A stretch of DNA of 64,000 nucleotides from Meridianimarinicoccus roseus (GCF_003172915.1 NZ_QGKU01000048.1:62001-126000), one strand, 5' to 3'; numbered from the stretch's first letter, positions 45,554-54,644 are shown. The notes: a model not told the origin generated them from the letters alone. Program-made: numbers and translations.

Positions 45554-45841
45554 ATGAGCATCATCACACCCCTCCCGCCCGAACTGCCCTTCTTCAAGAG
45601 GGTGATCCTGAGTATTCCCGTGCTGGGCTGGATGGCCCGCGACGTGCTGTATGGCGACCGCGACAATCGCATCGCCTTTGCGGTCATCGTGGTCTTCCTT
45701 TGGCTGCTGTCGGTCTCGCACTGGGGGCTGGCCGCGCTCGCGGTGCCCTTCGTGCTGGCGGTGCCGGCCGCAGTCTGGGCCTGGTTCGCGATCACGGTCG
45801 CGCGTTATGAAGCGAAGGCCGAAAAGGCCCGGCGCGGCTGA
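45554..45841 (+). CDS. Small membrane protein, unknown
   Basis: This is a 95-residue protein with a polar N-terminus (ITPLPPELPFFKR) followed by two or three hydrophobic segments (about 17-30, 42-55 and 58-80) and a basic C-terminus. No family is recognised. The start at 45554 is the first Met giving a sensible protein; the longer frame is a shadow of the ArsR gene. A stem-loop 30 bp downstream may end its transcript. Confidence 0.6.
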   Translation: MSIITPLPPELPFFKRVILSIPVLGWMARDVLYGDRDNRIAFAVIVVFLWLLSVSHWGLAALAVPFVLAVPAAVWAWFAITVARYEAKAEKARRG

Positions 45842-45871
45842 CCGTCAACCGGATGGTTGAATTTGCCTGCG

Positions 45872-45893
45872 GGTGTCGCGCCCCTGCGACACC
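45872..45893 (+). terminator. Stem-loop before the ATP synthase operon
   Basis: GGTGTCGC (45872-45879) pairs perfectly with GCGACACC (45886-45893) around a 6-nt loop, followed at a distance by CTCTTTTC. It is a weak terminator candidate for the small membrane protein gene. Confidence 0.5.
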
Positions 45894-45961
45894 TGCGACC
45901 TCTTTTCAGAAACAATGAAATATCAATAGGTTGGCTCGGCGCCCTGCCGCGCCGCAGCGCG

Positions 45962-45990
45962 TTGACTCGGCGCGGTGCTGCGCCTAGTGT
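45962..45990 (+). promoter_or_regulatory. Sigma-70-like promoter of the ATP synthase F0 operon
   Basis: TTGACT (45962-45967) and TAGTGT (45985-45990) are separated by exactly 17 bp, 25 bp before the atpI start, with AGGAGG between. Confidence 0.6.
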
Positions 45991-46014
45991 CCGCTCGAAC
46001 CTCAGGAGGGTGGC

Positions 46015-46353
46015 ATGGCAGCGGGACCGGATGACGAGCGGATGAAGCAGCTCGAAGCCCGGATCGGAGCCGCGCGAAAAGGGCGCGAGCCCGACAAGCC
46101 CCACCAGGAGGAACATTATTCGAAGGCCCAGATGGGTTGGAGAATGGTGACAGAGCTTGTGGCCGGTCTGGGGATCGGTTTCGGCATCGGATACGGGATG
46201 GACGCGCTGTTCGGCACGATCCCGCTGTTTCTGGTGCTGTTCACGCTGCTTGGCTTCGCAGCGGGAGTGCGCGTCATGATGCGTACGGCGCGCGAGGTGC
46301 AGGCGGGGCGGCCCGCGGCCGCGCAGGAAGATACGCCCGACGCGGGCAAGTGA
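46015..46353 (+). CDS. atpI: ATP synthase assembly protein AtpI
   Basis: This 112-residue membrane protein has two helices in its central part (about 45-65 and 68-88) with the Gly-rich GLGIGFGIGYGMD motif of AtpI, and hydrophilic ends. It helps assemble the c-ring and may carry Mg. AGGAGG lies 7 bp upstream. It is the first gene of the F0 operon. Confidence 0.92.
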   Translation: MAAGPDDERMKQLEARIGAARKGREPDKPHQEEHYSKAQMGWRMVTELVAGLGIGFGIGYGMDALFGTIPLFLVLFTLLGFAAGVRVMMRTAREVQAGRPAAAQEDTPDAGK

Positions 46354-46395
46354 CAGGCCCCCGCCCGGCGGGGATGTGAGAAAGGGAAGCGACAG

Positions 46396-47145
46396 GTGGC
46401 AACGGAATCCAGCGAAGGCGGTCTTGTCTTTCACCCCATGGATCAGTTCATCGTCTCGCCGCTGTTCGGCGACGGGCCGGTGGCATGGTACACCCCGACC
46501 AACGTGACGTTGTGGCTGGCGCTGACCGTGGCGGCCATCGCGCTGCTGCTGGTCAACTCGACCCGTGATGCGCGCGTGGTGCCCGGCAAGGCGCAGTCGA
46601 TCGCGGAGTTGGCCTATGGCTTCGTCTACAAGATGGTCGTCGACGTCACCGGCAAGGATGGGGTGAAGTATTTCCCCTACATCATGACGCTGTTCATGTT
46701 CATCGTCGTGGCCAATTTCCTTGGCCTGCTGCCCATGGCCTTCACGACCACCAGCCATATCGCCGTGACGGCGGTCCTGGCGGTCGCGGTGTTCCTGACG
46801 GTGACGATCCTCGGTTTCGTGCTGAACGGGCCGTCCTTTCTGGGGATGTTCTGGGTGTCTTCGGCGCCGCTTCCGTTGAGGCCGGTGCTGGCGCTGATCG
46901 AGGTGATTTCCTACTTCGTGCGCCCTGTCAGCCATTCCATCCGACTTGCAGGCAACATGATGGCCGGTCACGCCGTGATCAAGGTGTTCGCGGGCTTCGC
47001 CGCGATCGCCGCCATCTCGCCGCTGTCGGTCGTCGCGATCACCGCGATGTACGGGCTGGAAGTTCTGGTGAGCTTCATCCAGGCCTACGTCTTCACGATC
47101 CTGACCTGTGTCTACCTGCGCGATGCGCTGCATCCGCACCACTGA
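46396..47145 (+). CDS. atpB: ATP synthase subunit a
   Basis: This 249-residue proton-channel subunit has five or more helices and the essential Arg in [12 protein letters not shown]. It opens with a GTG codon preceded by AAGGGAAG. The length is normal for alphaproteobacteria. It lies between atpI and atpE. Confidence 0.97.
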   Translation: MATESSEGGLVFHPMDQFIVSPLFGDGPVAWYTPTNVTLWLALTVAAIALLLVNSTRDARVVPGKAQSIAELAYGFVYKMVVDVTGKDGVKYFPYIMTLFMFIVVANFLGLLPMAFTTTSHIAVTAVLAVAVFLTVTILGFVLNGPSFLGMFWVSSAPLPLRPVLALIEVISYFVRPVSHSIRLAGNMMAGHAVIKVFAGFAAIAAISPLSVVAITAMYGLEVLVSFIQAYVFTILTCVYLRDALHPHH

Positions 47146-47203
47146 CACGGGCCAGTCCGCAACAACCAATCGAATGCCAATTCCAACGTAAGGAGTACGA
47201 CAG

Positions 47204-47440
47204 ATGGAAGGCGATATCGTTCAAATGGGTGCTTACATCGGTGCTGGTCTGGCCTGCATGGGCATGGGCGGCTCCGCGATGGGTGTGGGCAACGTCGCCG
47301 GCAACTTCCTGGCGGGCGCCCTGCGCAACCCGTCGGCCGCTGCAGACCAGACCGCGACGCTGTTCATCGGCATCGCCTTTGCGGAAGCTCTGGGGATCTT
47401 CTCGTTCCTCGTCGCGCTTCTGCTGATGTTCGCCGTCTGA
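47204..47440 (+). CDS. atpE: ATP synthase subunit c
   Basis: This 78-residue hairpin proteolipid has the polar loop RNPSA and the proton-carrying Glu61 in FAEALGIF. A Gly-rich first helix ([22 protein letters not shown]) is typical. TAAGGAG precedes the ATG. Confidence 0.97.
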   Translation: MEGDIVQMGAYIGAGLACMGMGGSAMGVGNVAGNFLAGALRNPSAAADQTATLFIGIAFAEALGIFSFLVALLLMFAV

Positions 47441-47525
47441 TCCACCCGGACCATTGTTACAGGTCGGGCCGGGCCGCAGTCATGCGCCCGGCCCGTCTTC
47501 GGCAAACAGGTTCCTGGAGGACGAC

Positions 47526-48092
47526 ATGGCTGACAACACACAGGCTGCGCACGGGGCAGATGCCGCGCATGGCGCCGCCGCAGCGGGGCACGCGGCCGAC
47601 GCGCCGGGCATGCCGCAACTCGATTTTGGGACCTTTCCCAACCAGATCTTCTGGCTGATCGTCGCGCTTGTCGCGATCTACTTCATCCTGTCGAAAGTGG
47701 CCCTGCCGCGCATTGCGGGCATCCTTGCCGACCGTCAGGACACGATCACCAACGACATCGCCGCGGCGGAAGAGCTGAAGCTCAAGGCGAAGCAGGCCGA
47801 GGCCGCCTATGAAAAGGCGCTGGCCGACGCCCGTAGCGAAGCGACGCGCATCGCCAACGACACGAAGGCGGCCATGCAGGCCGACCTGAACGAGGCGATC
47901 GAGAAGGCCGATGCCGAGATCTCCGCCCGTGCGGCGGAGTCGGAGAAGGCCATTGCCGAGATCCGTGCCTCCGCGCTGGAAAGCGTCGAGGCCGTGGCAA
48001 AGGACACCACGGGCGCGCTTGTCGCAGCCCTTGGCGGTCAGGCTGACGAGGGCCGGATCAACGCGGCGGTCGACGCCCGGCTGAAAGGATGA
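47526..48092 (+). CDS. atpF2: ATP synthase subunit b'
   Basis: This 188-residue peripheral-stalk subunit has one N-terminal helix ([25 protein letters not shown]) after a 35-residue Ala/His-rich leader, then a long Ala/Glu/Lys-rich coiled coil. The split b/b' pair is the photosynthetic and alphaproteobacterial form. TGGAGGAC selects the ATG at 47526. Its stop overlaps the b subunit start (ATGA). Confidence 0.93.
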   Translation: MADNTQAAHGADAAHGAAAAGHAADAPGMPQLDFGTFPNQIFWLIVALVAIYFILSKVALPRIAGILADRQDTITNDIAAAEELKLKAKQAEAAYEKALADARSEATRIANDTKAAMQADLNEAIEKADAEISARAAESEKAIAEIRASALESVEAVAKDTTGALVAALGGQADEGRINAAVDARLKG

Positions 48093-48652
48093 GGCCGATG
48101 AGAACGCTGACCCTGGCCCTTCTTGTGGCCGCTACGCCGGCGCTGGCCGCGGGCGACCGTTTCTTCTCGCTTGGCAACACAGATTTCGTGGTGCTGCTGG
48201 CCTTCCTGCTGTTCATCGGTGTGCTGGTTTACTTCAAGGTGCCCGGCTTGCTGGGCGGTCTGCTGGAGAAGCGGGCCGACGGCATCCAGGCGGAGCTGGA
48301 CGAGGCGCGCAGCCTGCGTGAGGAAGCCCAGTCTCTGCTGGCGTCCTACGAGCGCAAGCAGAAAGACGTGCAGGCGCAGGCGGACCGTATCGTGGAACAG
48401 GCCAAGAAGGACGCGGAAGCCGCGTCCAAGCAGGCCGAGAAGGACCTCGAAGTGTCCATCGCACGCCGCATGCAGGCCGCGGAGGAACAGATCGCTCAGG
48501 CCCAGGCATCCGCCGTACGCGACGTGCGTGACCGGGCGATCGCCTTGTCCGTGTCCGTGGCGCGCGACGTGCTGACCGAGGACATGAGCCCCGAGGCCGC
48601 TGCGGCGCTGATCGACAAGTCGATCGAAGAGGTAGGACAGCGCCTGAACTGA
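48089..48652 (+). CDS. atpF: ATP synthase subunit b
   Basis: This 187-residue peripheral-stalk subunit has a short signal-like segment then the membrane helix [22 protein letters not shown], followed by a coiled coil ([17 protein letters not shown]). It is coupled to b' by ATGA overlap. The F1 genes are not in the window, so F0 and F1 operons are separate, as is common in the group. Confidence 0.94.
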   Translation: MRPMRTLTLALLVAATPALAAGDRFFSLGNTDFVVLLAFLLFIGVLVYFKVPGLLGGLLEKRADGIQAELDEARSLREEAQSLLASYERKQKDVQAQADRIVEQAKKDAEAASKQAEKDLEVSIARRMQAAEEQIAQAQASAVRDVRDRAIALSVSVARDVLTEDMSPEAAAALIDKSIEEVGQRLN

Positions 48653-48690
48653 TCCGCACACGCCGTTTCGGTAGAAAGATGAATTAAGGA

Positions 48691-48717
48691 AACCCGGCCT
48701 TTGAGGCCGGGTTTTTT
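48691..48717 (+). terminator. Strong intrinsic terminator of the F0 operon
   Basis: CCCGGCC (48693-48699) pairs with GGCCGGG (48705-48711) around TTTGA, followed by six T. It lies 40 bp after the atpF stop codon. Confidence 0.92.
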
Positions 48718-48790
48718 GCTTCCGGGATTGACGCCGAAATCTCGGGGGCTAGGCTTCGGCCAAGGCTTGGAAATAGAAGGGAATTGCCGG

Positions 48791-49441
48791 ATGCGAGTGA
48801 TCGGAACCGGGTTTGCCAGAACCGGAACGATGTCTCTCAAGATCGCGCTGGAACAACTCGGCTGGGGCCCTTGTCATCACATGGAAGAAGTGTTGATGAA
48901 CCCTGAGCAGTTGGGCCTGTGGCAGCGCCTCGCTAACGGCGAAGGGGGCTTCGCGGCCGATGAAGCCTTCGACGGTTACAACGCGCAGGTTGATTGGCCC
49001 GGTGCCGCAGTCTGGCGCGAATTGCACGGCACCTATCCGGACGCCTTGGTCATTCACACCGTACGGCCCCCGAATGGATGGTGGTCGAGTTTCGACGCGA
49101 CCATCGGCTGGCTCGGCCGTGATCTGGACACGCTGGATCTGCCACCGCACATGAAATCGGTTTTCAGGATGTGGTATGATCTGGTTGTCCCATCCACGTT
49201 CGGGGGAACGATCAGCTGCAAGGAAAAGGCGATTGCCGCTTTCAAGCAGCGCGAAGAAGAAGTGCGGGATGTCGTTCCGGAAGAGCAACTCCTGATCTTC
49301 GACGTCGCCGAAGGTTGGGCCCCTCTTTGCGCGTTCCTTGGTGTCGAGGCGCCTTCAAGGGGCTTCCCGCACATGAACCTGCGCAGCGAGTTCTGGGAAC
49401 TGGTAACGTTGGTCAATGCGCCTCAATCAAAGACGCACTGA
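48791..49441 (+). CDS. Sulfotransferase family protein
   Basis: This is a 216-residue PAPS-dependent sulfotransferase-like protein. The 5'-phosphosulfate loop is at the extreme N-terminus (RVIGTGFARTGTMSLKIALEQLG), VIHTVRPPNGWWSSF resembles the 3'-phosphate site, and PEEQLLIFDVAEGWAPLCAFLGV closes the core. It has no signal peptide. The acceptor is unknown. It starts 74 bp after the F0 terminator as its own unit and is convergent with a GntR gene. Confidence 0.82.
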   Translation: MRVIGTGFARTGTMSLKIALEQLGWGPCHHMEEVLMNPEQLGLWQRLANGEGGFAADEAFDGYNAQVDWPGAAVWRELHGTYPDALVIHTVRPPNGWWSSFDATIGWLGRDLDTLDLPPHMKSVFRMWYDLVVPSTFGGTISCKEKAIAAFKQREEEVRDVVPEEQLLIFDVAEGWAPLCAFLGVEAPSRGFPHMNLRSEFWELVTLVNAPQSKTH

Positions 49442-50224
49442 TCACTTCACCCGCGCCGCGCGCTCCCGTTCATGGGCAAGGCGCTGTTCGGCGGTGCGTT
49501 CGTTGGCTTCGGCGCGCTGGCGGTCGCGCAGCATTGCTTCCACGAAATCGAGATGCGCGATCACAGCGCTGCGCGCTGCGTCCGGGTCACGGGCCTGAAG
49601 CCCGGCATTGATCTGCGTGTGCTGCGCCAGAAGCCCCTCGCGATTGGCGCGCTGTCGGAACATCGACTGGCGGTTGTAGAACACGCCTTGCTGGAGCAGG
49701 TCGAACATCGACCGCATCATGTGCAGCATGATGACGTTGTGGCTGGCTTCCATGATGGACAGGTGAAATTCGGCGTCCAGTTGCGCCTCCAGTGTCGGAT
49801 CGCGCAGCTTGTGCGCCTCGAGCATCCGCTGGTGCAGCGTGTCGATCACCGCGAGATCGGTGTCGCTTGCCATCCGTGCGGCGCGGTCGGCGGCCAGCGC
49901 TTCGATGTCACGGCGGAAGGCGATGTAGTCGAACACCGCGTCGTCATTGCTGGCGAACAGTTGCATCAGCGCGGGTGAGAAGGCTGACCCCAGCACTTCG
50001 GCCACATAGATGCCGGAATTGGCCCGGCTGACCAACAGGCCGCGCGCCGACAGGCTGGCCACCGCGTCGCGCAGGCTGGGCCGCGACACACCGAGCCGTT
50101 CGGCAAGATCGCGTTCCGACGGCAGCCGTTCACCGGGCCGCAGCACGCCGCGCAGGATCAGGTCCTCGATCTGGCGAATGACCGACTGGGACAGTTTCTC
50201 GGGTTCGATCTTGCGGAATGTCAT
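49442..50224 (-). CDS. FadR/PdhR-type GntR transcriptional regulator
   Basis: This is a 260-residue regulator. The N-terminal wHTH is textbook GntR (LSQSVIRQIEDLILRGVLRPGERLPSERDLAERLGVSRPSLRDAV), followed by an FCD ligand domain with DxxFHLSIMEASHN and the H in AVIAHLDFV as likely metal ligands. The C-terminal Glu/Arg-rich tail is longer than usual. No catabolic genes adjoin, so the ligand is unknown. Confidence 0.9.
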   Translation of the reverse strand: MTFRKIEPEKLSQSVIRQIEDLILRGVLRPGERLPSERDLAERLGVSRPSLRDAVASLSARGLLVSRANSGIYVAEVLGSAFSPALMQLFASNDDAVFDYIAFRRDIEALAADRAARMASDTDLAVIDTLHQRMLEAHKLRDPTLEAQLDAEFHLSIMEASHNVIMLHMMRSMFDLLQQGVFYNRQSMFRQRANREGLLAQHTQINAGLQARDPDAARSAVIAHLDFVEAMLRDRQRAEANERTAEQRLAHERERAARVK

Positions 50225-50297
50225 CGCGCTCCCCCACGCAGGTCGCGCGATGATAGGCGGGCCGGACCTCTCCGTCCAGCCGCCGCTTGTGCCGTCG

Positions 50298-50951
50298 TCA
50301 GCCCTGCTGCGCGGGGCGGATGACGATCTCCACCCGGCGGTTCTGGGCGCGTCCCTCGGGGGTCAGGTTTGACGCGATCGGCGCATCCTCGCCCCGGCCG
50401 GTGGCGGTGATCCGCCCGGCGGATACGCCCGCGCCCACCAGCACACCGGCCACCGATCCGGCCCGCCGCGTGGACAGGTCGAAGTTGTAGGCGGCATCGC
50501 CGGTATTGTCGGTGTGCCCGGTGATGATGACGTTGGTATCCGGATAGCGTTGCAGGTTCGCCGCGAAGGTCTGCAACTCGGACCGCGCGCCGGAACTGAC
50601 CTGCGCGCTGTCCACCGCGAACAGGATGTCCTGCGGGAAGCTGACCAGAAGCTGGTCGCCCTGGTTGTTCACCGTGATGCCGTCGCCGAGGTCGCGGTCG
50701 AGTTCCCGCGCCTGGCGGTCCAGTTGCTGGCCGATCAGCCCGCCAATGGCCGCGCCCGCGACGGCACCTGCCGCGGCCTTGCCGCCGCTGCCGCCCGTGG
50801 CCGGGCCCGCAAGGATGCCGCCGATCACGGCGCCGGTCACGGCGCCGGTGGTGGTGTTGCGGTTCTCGCCGCCGGTGGGGCTGTCGAACTGGCTGGCACA
50901 GCCGCCCAGGACAAGGCCGGCGGTTGCGACAAGCGCGATGGGTCGGATCAT
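50298..50951 (-). CDS. OmpA family outer-membrane lipoprotein
   Basis: This 217-residue lipoprotein has the lipobox LGGC (about residue 18), then a glycine-zipper region (residues 35-75). The OmpA/Pal peptidoglycan-binding domain follows, with ITGHTDNTGDAAYNFDLSTRRAGSV and GRGEDAPIASNLTPEGRAQNRRVEI. It tethers the outer membrane to peptidoglycan. It resembles YfiB/YiaD-type proteins rather than Pal proper because of the zipper. Confidence 0.9.
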   Translation of the reverse strand: MIRPIALVATAGLVLGGCASQFDSPTGGENRNTTTGAVTGAVIGGILAGPATGGSGGKAAAGAVAGAAIGGLIGQQLDRQARELDRDLGDGITVNNQGDQLLVSFPQDILFAVDSAQVSSGARSELQTFAANLQRYPDTNVIITGHTDNTGDAAYNFDLSTRRAGSVAGVLVGAGVSAGRITATGRGEDAPIASNLTPEGRAQNRRVEIVIRPAQQG

Positions 50952-51028
50952 GACTGCTGCCTCTGCTTTGTTTTGCGCAGTATGCCATGTCGCGCCACCG
51001 GATGGCCAGTCACCGAAGCGCGATGACG

Positions 51029-51910
51029 TCAGGGATGTGCGGGTTCCGACGCCGCGTCCCGGCGCGCGCCCTCCCAGGCCAGCATCGCGCGCTTGACGGG
51101 CAGCCCCCAGTGGTAGCCGCCAAGCGCGCCGTCCTTGCGCAGCACCCGGTGGCAGGGGATCAGGAAGCTGATCGGGTTGCGCCCCACCGCGGTGCCGACG
51201 GCGCGGCTGGCGCGCGGTGTGCAGACCTGCGCTGCGATATTGGAATAGGTCGTCACCGTGCCGCTGGGGATGGCCAGAAGCGCCTCCCAGACCTTGATCT
51301 GGAACGGCGCGCCGATCAGGTGCAACTTCGCGTCGCCGCCGCCCATCGCGCGGGCGGCCATCGCCGCGACCTCGCCGTTGTCGTCGGGCAGCACCCGCGC
51401 CCTGGGCCAGCGCCGCACAAGGTCCTCTCGGGCGGCCTCTTCGCCCATGTCGGCGCAGAAGCCCAGACCGCACAGCCCGCGGTCGGTGGCCATGGCGATG
51501 GCAGGGCCGAACGGCGTGTCGCAGCGTGCCTCGCGGATCGTCAGCCCTTCGCCGCCGCGAGCGTACTGGCCCGGGGACATCGCCTCCCAACGCAGGAAAA
51601 GGTCGTGCAGCCGCCCCCCGCCGCTGAGCCCGAGATCGTGCGCGGCGGCCAGCGTTCCGCCGCTTTGCGCCAGCATCGTCCGTGCTTGCCCTAGCGTCAG
51701 ATACTGCTGGTAGCGTTTGGGCGAGACCCCGACCCATTGCGAGAACACACGCTGGAAATGGGCAGGCGACATGTGCAAGCTGCGCGCAAGATCGGCCAGC
51801 GGCAGCGGGGCGCCGCCCGCGGCGTCGATCGCCCGGATGGCGCGGGCGATCACCTGGTAGTGATAGCGGTTGTCGGCCTCGGCGCCGCTGGGAAAATCGG
51901 AGAGTGTCAT
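51029..51910 (-). CDS. Ada-like fusion: AraC domain plus O6-methylguanine methyltransferase
   Basis: This is a 293-residue fusion. Residues 15-118 form an AraC-type HTH (LADLARSLHMSPAHFQRVFSQWVGVSPKRYQQY). Residues 120-290 are the alkyltransferase with the acceptor Cys253 in IPCHRV. The N-terminal zinc/phosphotriester domain of full Ada is missing. It probably repairs O6-methylguanine and may regulate its own genes. The start codon overlaps that of the divergent nth gene, since both use the CATG at 51908-51911. Confidence 0.92.
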   Translation of the reverse strand: MTLSDFPSGAEADNRYHYQVIARAIRAIDAAGGAPLPLADLARSLHMSPAHFQRVFSQWVGVSPKRYQQYLTLGQARTMLAQSGGTLAAAHDLGLSGGGRLHDLFLRWEAMSPGQYARGGEGLTIREARCDTPFGPAIAMATDRGLCGLGFCADMGEEAAREDLVRRWPRARVLPDDNGEVAAMAARAMGGGDAKLHLIGAPFQIKVWEALLAIPSGTVTTYSNIAAQVCTPRASRAVGTAVGRNPISFLIPCHRVLRKDGALGGYHWGLPVKRAMLAWEGARRDAASEPAHP

Positions 51911-52724
51911 GGCGGAAGATCTAGAGGGCGCGCGCGCCGAAAGCGACCCGGAACCTGCGCAAGCGGCCCCGGCGGATGTCGGCCGGGCCCGGCCCGCGCG
52001 CAAGACCGCCGCCCGGCGCAGGACGTCCAAGGGGCCGGCCGCCTCGGCCCGGTCCGCGACGCCGATGTCGCCACAGGCCGATTACGCGACCGTGCGCGAA
52101 GCCTTCGCCCGCTTCGCCGAGGCCGAGCCCGAGCCGAAGGGCGAGCTGGAGCATGTGAACGCCTTCACCCTGCTGGTGGCCGTCGCGCTGTCGGCGCAGG
52201 CGACGGACGTGGGCGTGAACAAGGCGACACGCGGCCTCTTTGCCATCGCAGACACGCCCGAGAAGATGCTGGAGCTGGGCGAGGAAGGCGTTACTGCGCA
52301 TATCCGCACCATCGGGCTTTACCGCAACAAGGCGAAGAACGTCATCAAGCTGAGCCGAATTCTTGTGGACCAGTTCGGCGGGCAGGTGCCGTCCTCGCGT
52401 GCGGCGCTGCAATCGCTGCCCGGCGTCGGACGCAAGACCGCCAATGTGGTTTTGTCGATGTGGTGGGGCCATCCGGCGCAGGCGGTGGACACCCATATCT
52501 TCCGCGTCGGCAACCGCACCGGCCTGTGCCCCGGCCGCGACGTGGACGCAGTGGAACGCGCGATCGAGGATCACGTACCGGTTGAGTTCCAGCGTCACGC
52601 GCATCACTGGCTGATCCTGCATGGCCGGTATATCTGCAAGGCGCGCAAGCCGGCCTGCGGGGTGTGCCTGATCCGCGATCTGTGCGCCTTCCCGGACAAG
52701 CTGCAGAACGGCGTGGCGGCTTGA
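51909..52724 (+). CDS. nth: Endonuclease III
   Basis: This DNA glycosylase/AP lyase for oxidised pyrimidines has the HhH motif LPGVGRKTA with the catalytic Lys, VDTHIFR with the catalytic Asp, and a 4Fe-4S cluster C-x6-C-x2-C-x5-C at the C-terminus. From 51909 the product has 271 residues with an Ala/Arg/Pro-rich extension of about 52 residues. An internal ATG at 52065 (MSPQADYATV) gives the usual 219. The true start is uncertain. It is divergent from the Ada-like gene. Confidence 0.93.
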   Translation: MAEDLEGARAESDPEPAQAAPADVGRARPARKTAARRRTSKGPAASARSATPMSPQADYATVREAFARFAEAEPEPKGELEHVNAFTLLVAVALSAQATDVGVNKATRGLFAIADTPEKMLELGEEGVTAHIRTIGLYRNKAKNVIKLSRILVDQFGGQVPSSRAALQSLPGVGRKTANVVLSMWWGHPAQAVDTHIFRVGNRTGLCPGRDVDAVERAIEDHVPVEFQRHAHHWLILHGRYICKARKPACGVCLIRDLCAFPDKLQNGVAA

Positions 52725-52785
52725 CAAGCGGGGCCGCGGGCCGCGAAAACCCTCGCGCAACCGGCTGACAAGGAAAGGCCACCCG

Positions 52786-53166
52786 ATGCCCTTCGCCTAT
52801 GACGATCAGAACATCTTCGCCAAGATCCTGCGCGGCGAGATCCCCAACGACACGGTGCTGGAAACCCAGCACACGCTGGCCTTCCGTGATATTCACCCGC
52901 AGGCGCCGGACCACGTGCTGGTAATCCCGAAGGGGCCGTACGCGACCTACGACCATTTCGCGCTTGCCGCGTCGGACGAGGAGATCGTGGACTTCACCCG
53001 CACGTTGGGCGAGGTTGCGCGCGCCGTGGGCGCGCAGCCCAGCGAGGCTGGGGGCGGCTTCAGGCTGATTTCAAACGCGGGCGAGGATGCTGTGCAGGAA
53101 GTGCCGCACATGCACGTGCATCTGGTGGCAGGGCGGCCGCTGGGCCGCATCCTGCAACCGGCATGA
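52786..53166 (+). CDS. HIT family (Hint-type) nucleotide hydrolase
   Basis: This 126-residue HIT protein opens YDDQNIFAKILRGEIP and ends with the catalytic triad HMHVHLVAG. It hydrolyses nucleoside phosphoramidates or related nucleotides. The length is standard. Its stop overlaps the following monooxygenase-like start (ATGA), so they are co-translated. Confidence 0.94.
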   Translation: MPFAYDDQNIFAKILRGEIPNDTVLETQHTLAFRDIHPQAPDHVLVIPKGPYATYDHFALAASDEEIVDFTRTLGEVARAVGAQPSEAGGGFRLISNAGEDAVQEVPHMHVHLVAGRPLGRILQPA

Positions 53167-53510
53167 TCGCCGTCATCTTCGAAGTGGAAGTCGCCGAAGG
53201 TCAGCGCGATGCGTATCTCGACATGGCCGCGAAGATGCGCGTGCATCTCGCCGAGATGGAGGGGTTCATCTCGGTCGAGCGGTTCGAGAGCCTGACGACG
53301 CCCGGCAAGCTGCTGTCCCTCTCGTTCTGGGAGGACGAAGCCGCCCTGACCCGCTGGCGCACACTCGAGGCGCATCGCGGAGCGCAGGCGCAAGGGCGGT
53401 CGGCCTATTTTGCCGACTACCGTCTCCGCGTGGCCGGGATCATCCGCGATTACGGCATGTTCGATCGCGCGCAGGCCCCTGCCGACAGCGTAGCCGCGCA
53501 CGGAGCTTGA
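53163..53510 (+). CDS. Antibiotic biosynthesis monooxygenase (ABM) domain protein
   Basis: This 115-residue dimeric ferredoxin-like ABM fold shows IAVIFEVEVAEGQRDAYLDMAAKMRVHLAEMEGFISVERF and the LSFWEDEAALTRWRTLEAHR pattern. The family includes small cofactor-free oxygenases and heme-degrading enzymes; no specific activity can be assigned. It is coupled by ATGA to the HIT gene and ends convergently with a minus-strand gene. Confidence 0.88.
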   Translation: MIAVIFEVEVAEGQRDAYLDMAAKMRVHLAEMEGFISVERFESLTTPGKLLSLSFWEDEAALTRWRTLEAHRGAQAQGRSAYFADYRLRVAGIIRDYGMFDRAQAPADSVAAHGA

Positions 53511-53538
53511 CCGAGCGCGCGGACCGGACCGGGGCGGG

Positions 53539-53916
53539 TCAGTCCAGCGAAGCGTCGAACTGCACCAGCGTGCGGTCCGGTTCCGCACTTGGCTGCAGGG
53601 CGATCTTCGCATTGCCGATCCCGGGGCCGGAAAACTGGATCTGGCGGGTGTCGATGGCCTCGGGCTGCGGCGCAATGACGTAGCCCGCCTCCTGCAGCGC
53701 CTCGGTCCAGCGGTCGAGCAGCGCGCCCGCGTCCTCGCCCGTCATGAAAGAGAAGATCCGCGTGGAAGATCCGATCGCCCGGTCGACGGTTATTTCCATG
53801 TCGCCGGGCAGGGCGATTTCGCCGGGGATCCAGTCCTGCGCCTGCTGCGCCCAGATTGTCATGGCCGACATCAGGATCAGGGCGGTGGTCATCGGCGCAA
53901 GGCTGACTCGGATCAT
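53539..53916 (-). CDS. Secreted protein of unknown function
   Basis: This is a 125-residue protein with an N-terminal signal (residues 1-24) and a mature acidic alpha/beta domain (MEITVDRAIGSSTRIFSFMTGEDAGALLDRWTEALQEAGYVI). I recognise no family. Two in-frame Met codons precede the hydrophobic core; the first is used. It is transcribed alone. Confidence 0.7.
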   Translation of the reverse strand: MIRVSLAPMTTALILMSAMTIWAQQAQDWIPGEIALPGDMEITVDRAIGSSTRIFSFMTGEDAGALLDRWTEALQEAGYVIAPQPEAIDTRQIQFSGPGIGNAKIALQPSAEPDRTLVQFDASLD

Positions 53917-53999
53917 GGCGGGGTTCCTTCACTGTTGCGCGGGCGACGATAGGACCGCGGCGAGATGATGGCAAACCGGCGGGCCGCGGCGGGCGGTTT

Positions 54000-54644
54000 T
54001 CAGCGGATCGGCGCGAACCGCGCCCTGTCCAGCGTGCAGTCGCGGCGCGCATCGGGCGCACAGACCCGCGGCTCCAGCCCACGGGTCAGGCACAACCGCG
54101 CCTCGGCGATGTCGCCGTCGCGGCAGGTGATCGTGAGCATGTCCGCCGTCCAGCCGGGATTGGCTTCGAGGAACGCGTCCTCGATCACGGACGCGGGCAG
54201 GCGCACCGGGTCCGTCAGGCGGCGCAACAGATCGGGGCGGACCACGCTGTCATAGGCTTGTCGCGCGGCCCTGTGATAGTCGCGCCCCGAAAGGCCCGAA
54301 CAGCGCCCGTGCTTGCGCCACTGGTACGCGGCCAACCCGCCCGAGCCCTGAATATCGGCCATCGCATCGTTCTCGGCCCGACTGGGCGGGCGACGGTCGG
54401 TCGCACAATCCTCGGGCCAGCCGCGTTCGTATTGGGGCCAGAGCCCGTGTAGCACCCAGCCATGATCGTGGCGCGCGTCGCATTGGTCGGCCCCGCGCGC
54501 ATCGCCGGTCCGGGCGCACCAGTTCGGCGACCAGGACAGGGCCAGGACGTAATAATCGAACGCTCCGGCGGTGTCCGCACGCGGCGCGGCGGCTGGCAGC
54601 GCAGCCAATGTCAGCGCCAGCAGCAGCTTCGGCAAGATTCGCAT
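54000..54644 (-). CDS. Ribonuclease T2 family protein
   Basis: This is a 214-residue exported RNase with a signal peptide at residues 1-23. CAS I is HGLWPQ with His66. CAS II reads QWRKHGRC with Lys111 and His112, but the usual catalytic Glu before W is Gln108. Disulfide cysteines (43, 55, 80, 115) are present. T2 enzymes degrade RNA in the periplasm without metal. AAAGAGAAA precedes the ATG. Confidence 0.88.
   Translation of the reverse strand: MRILPKLLLALTLAALPAAAPRADTAGAFDYYVLALSWSPNWCARTGDARGADQCDARHDHGWVLHGLWPQYERGWPEDCATDRRPPSRAENDAMADIQGSGGLAAYQWRKHGRCSGLSGRDYHRAARQAYDSVVRPDLLRRLTDPVRLPASVIEDAFLEANPGWTADMLTITCRDGDIAEARLCLTRGLEPRVCAPDARRDCTLDRARFAPIR

Noticed and set aside
48763-48785. 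Partial similarity between the region before the sulfotransferase gene and 59595-59625
   Set aside because: Only a loose purine-rich match (both can read as FYFQAL on the reverse strand); spacing and flanks differ, so it is probably chance.
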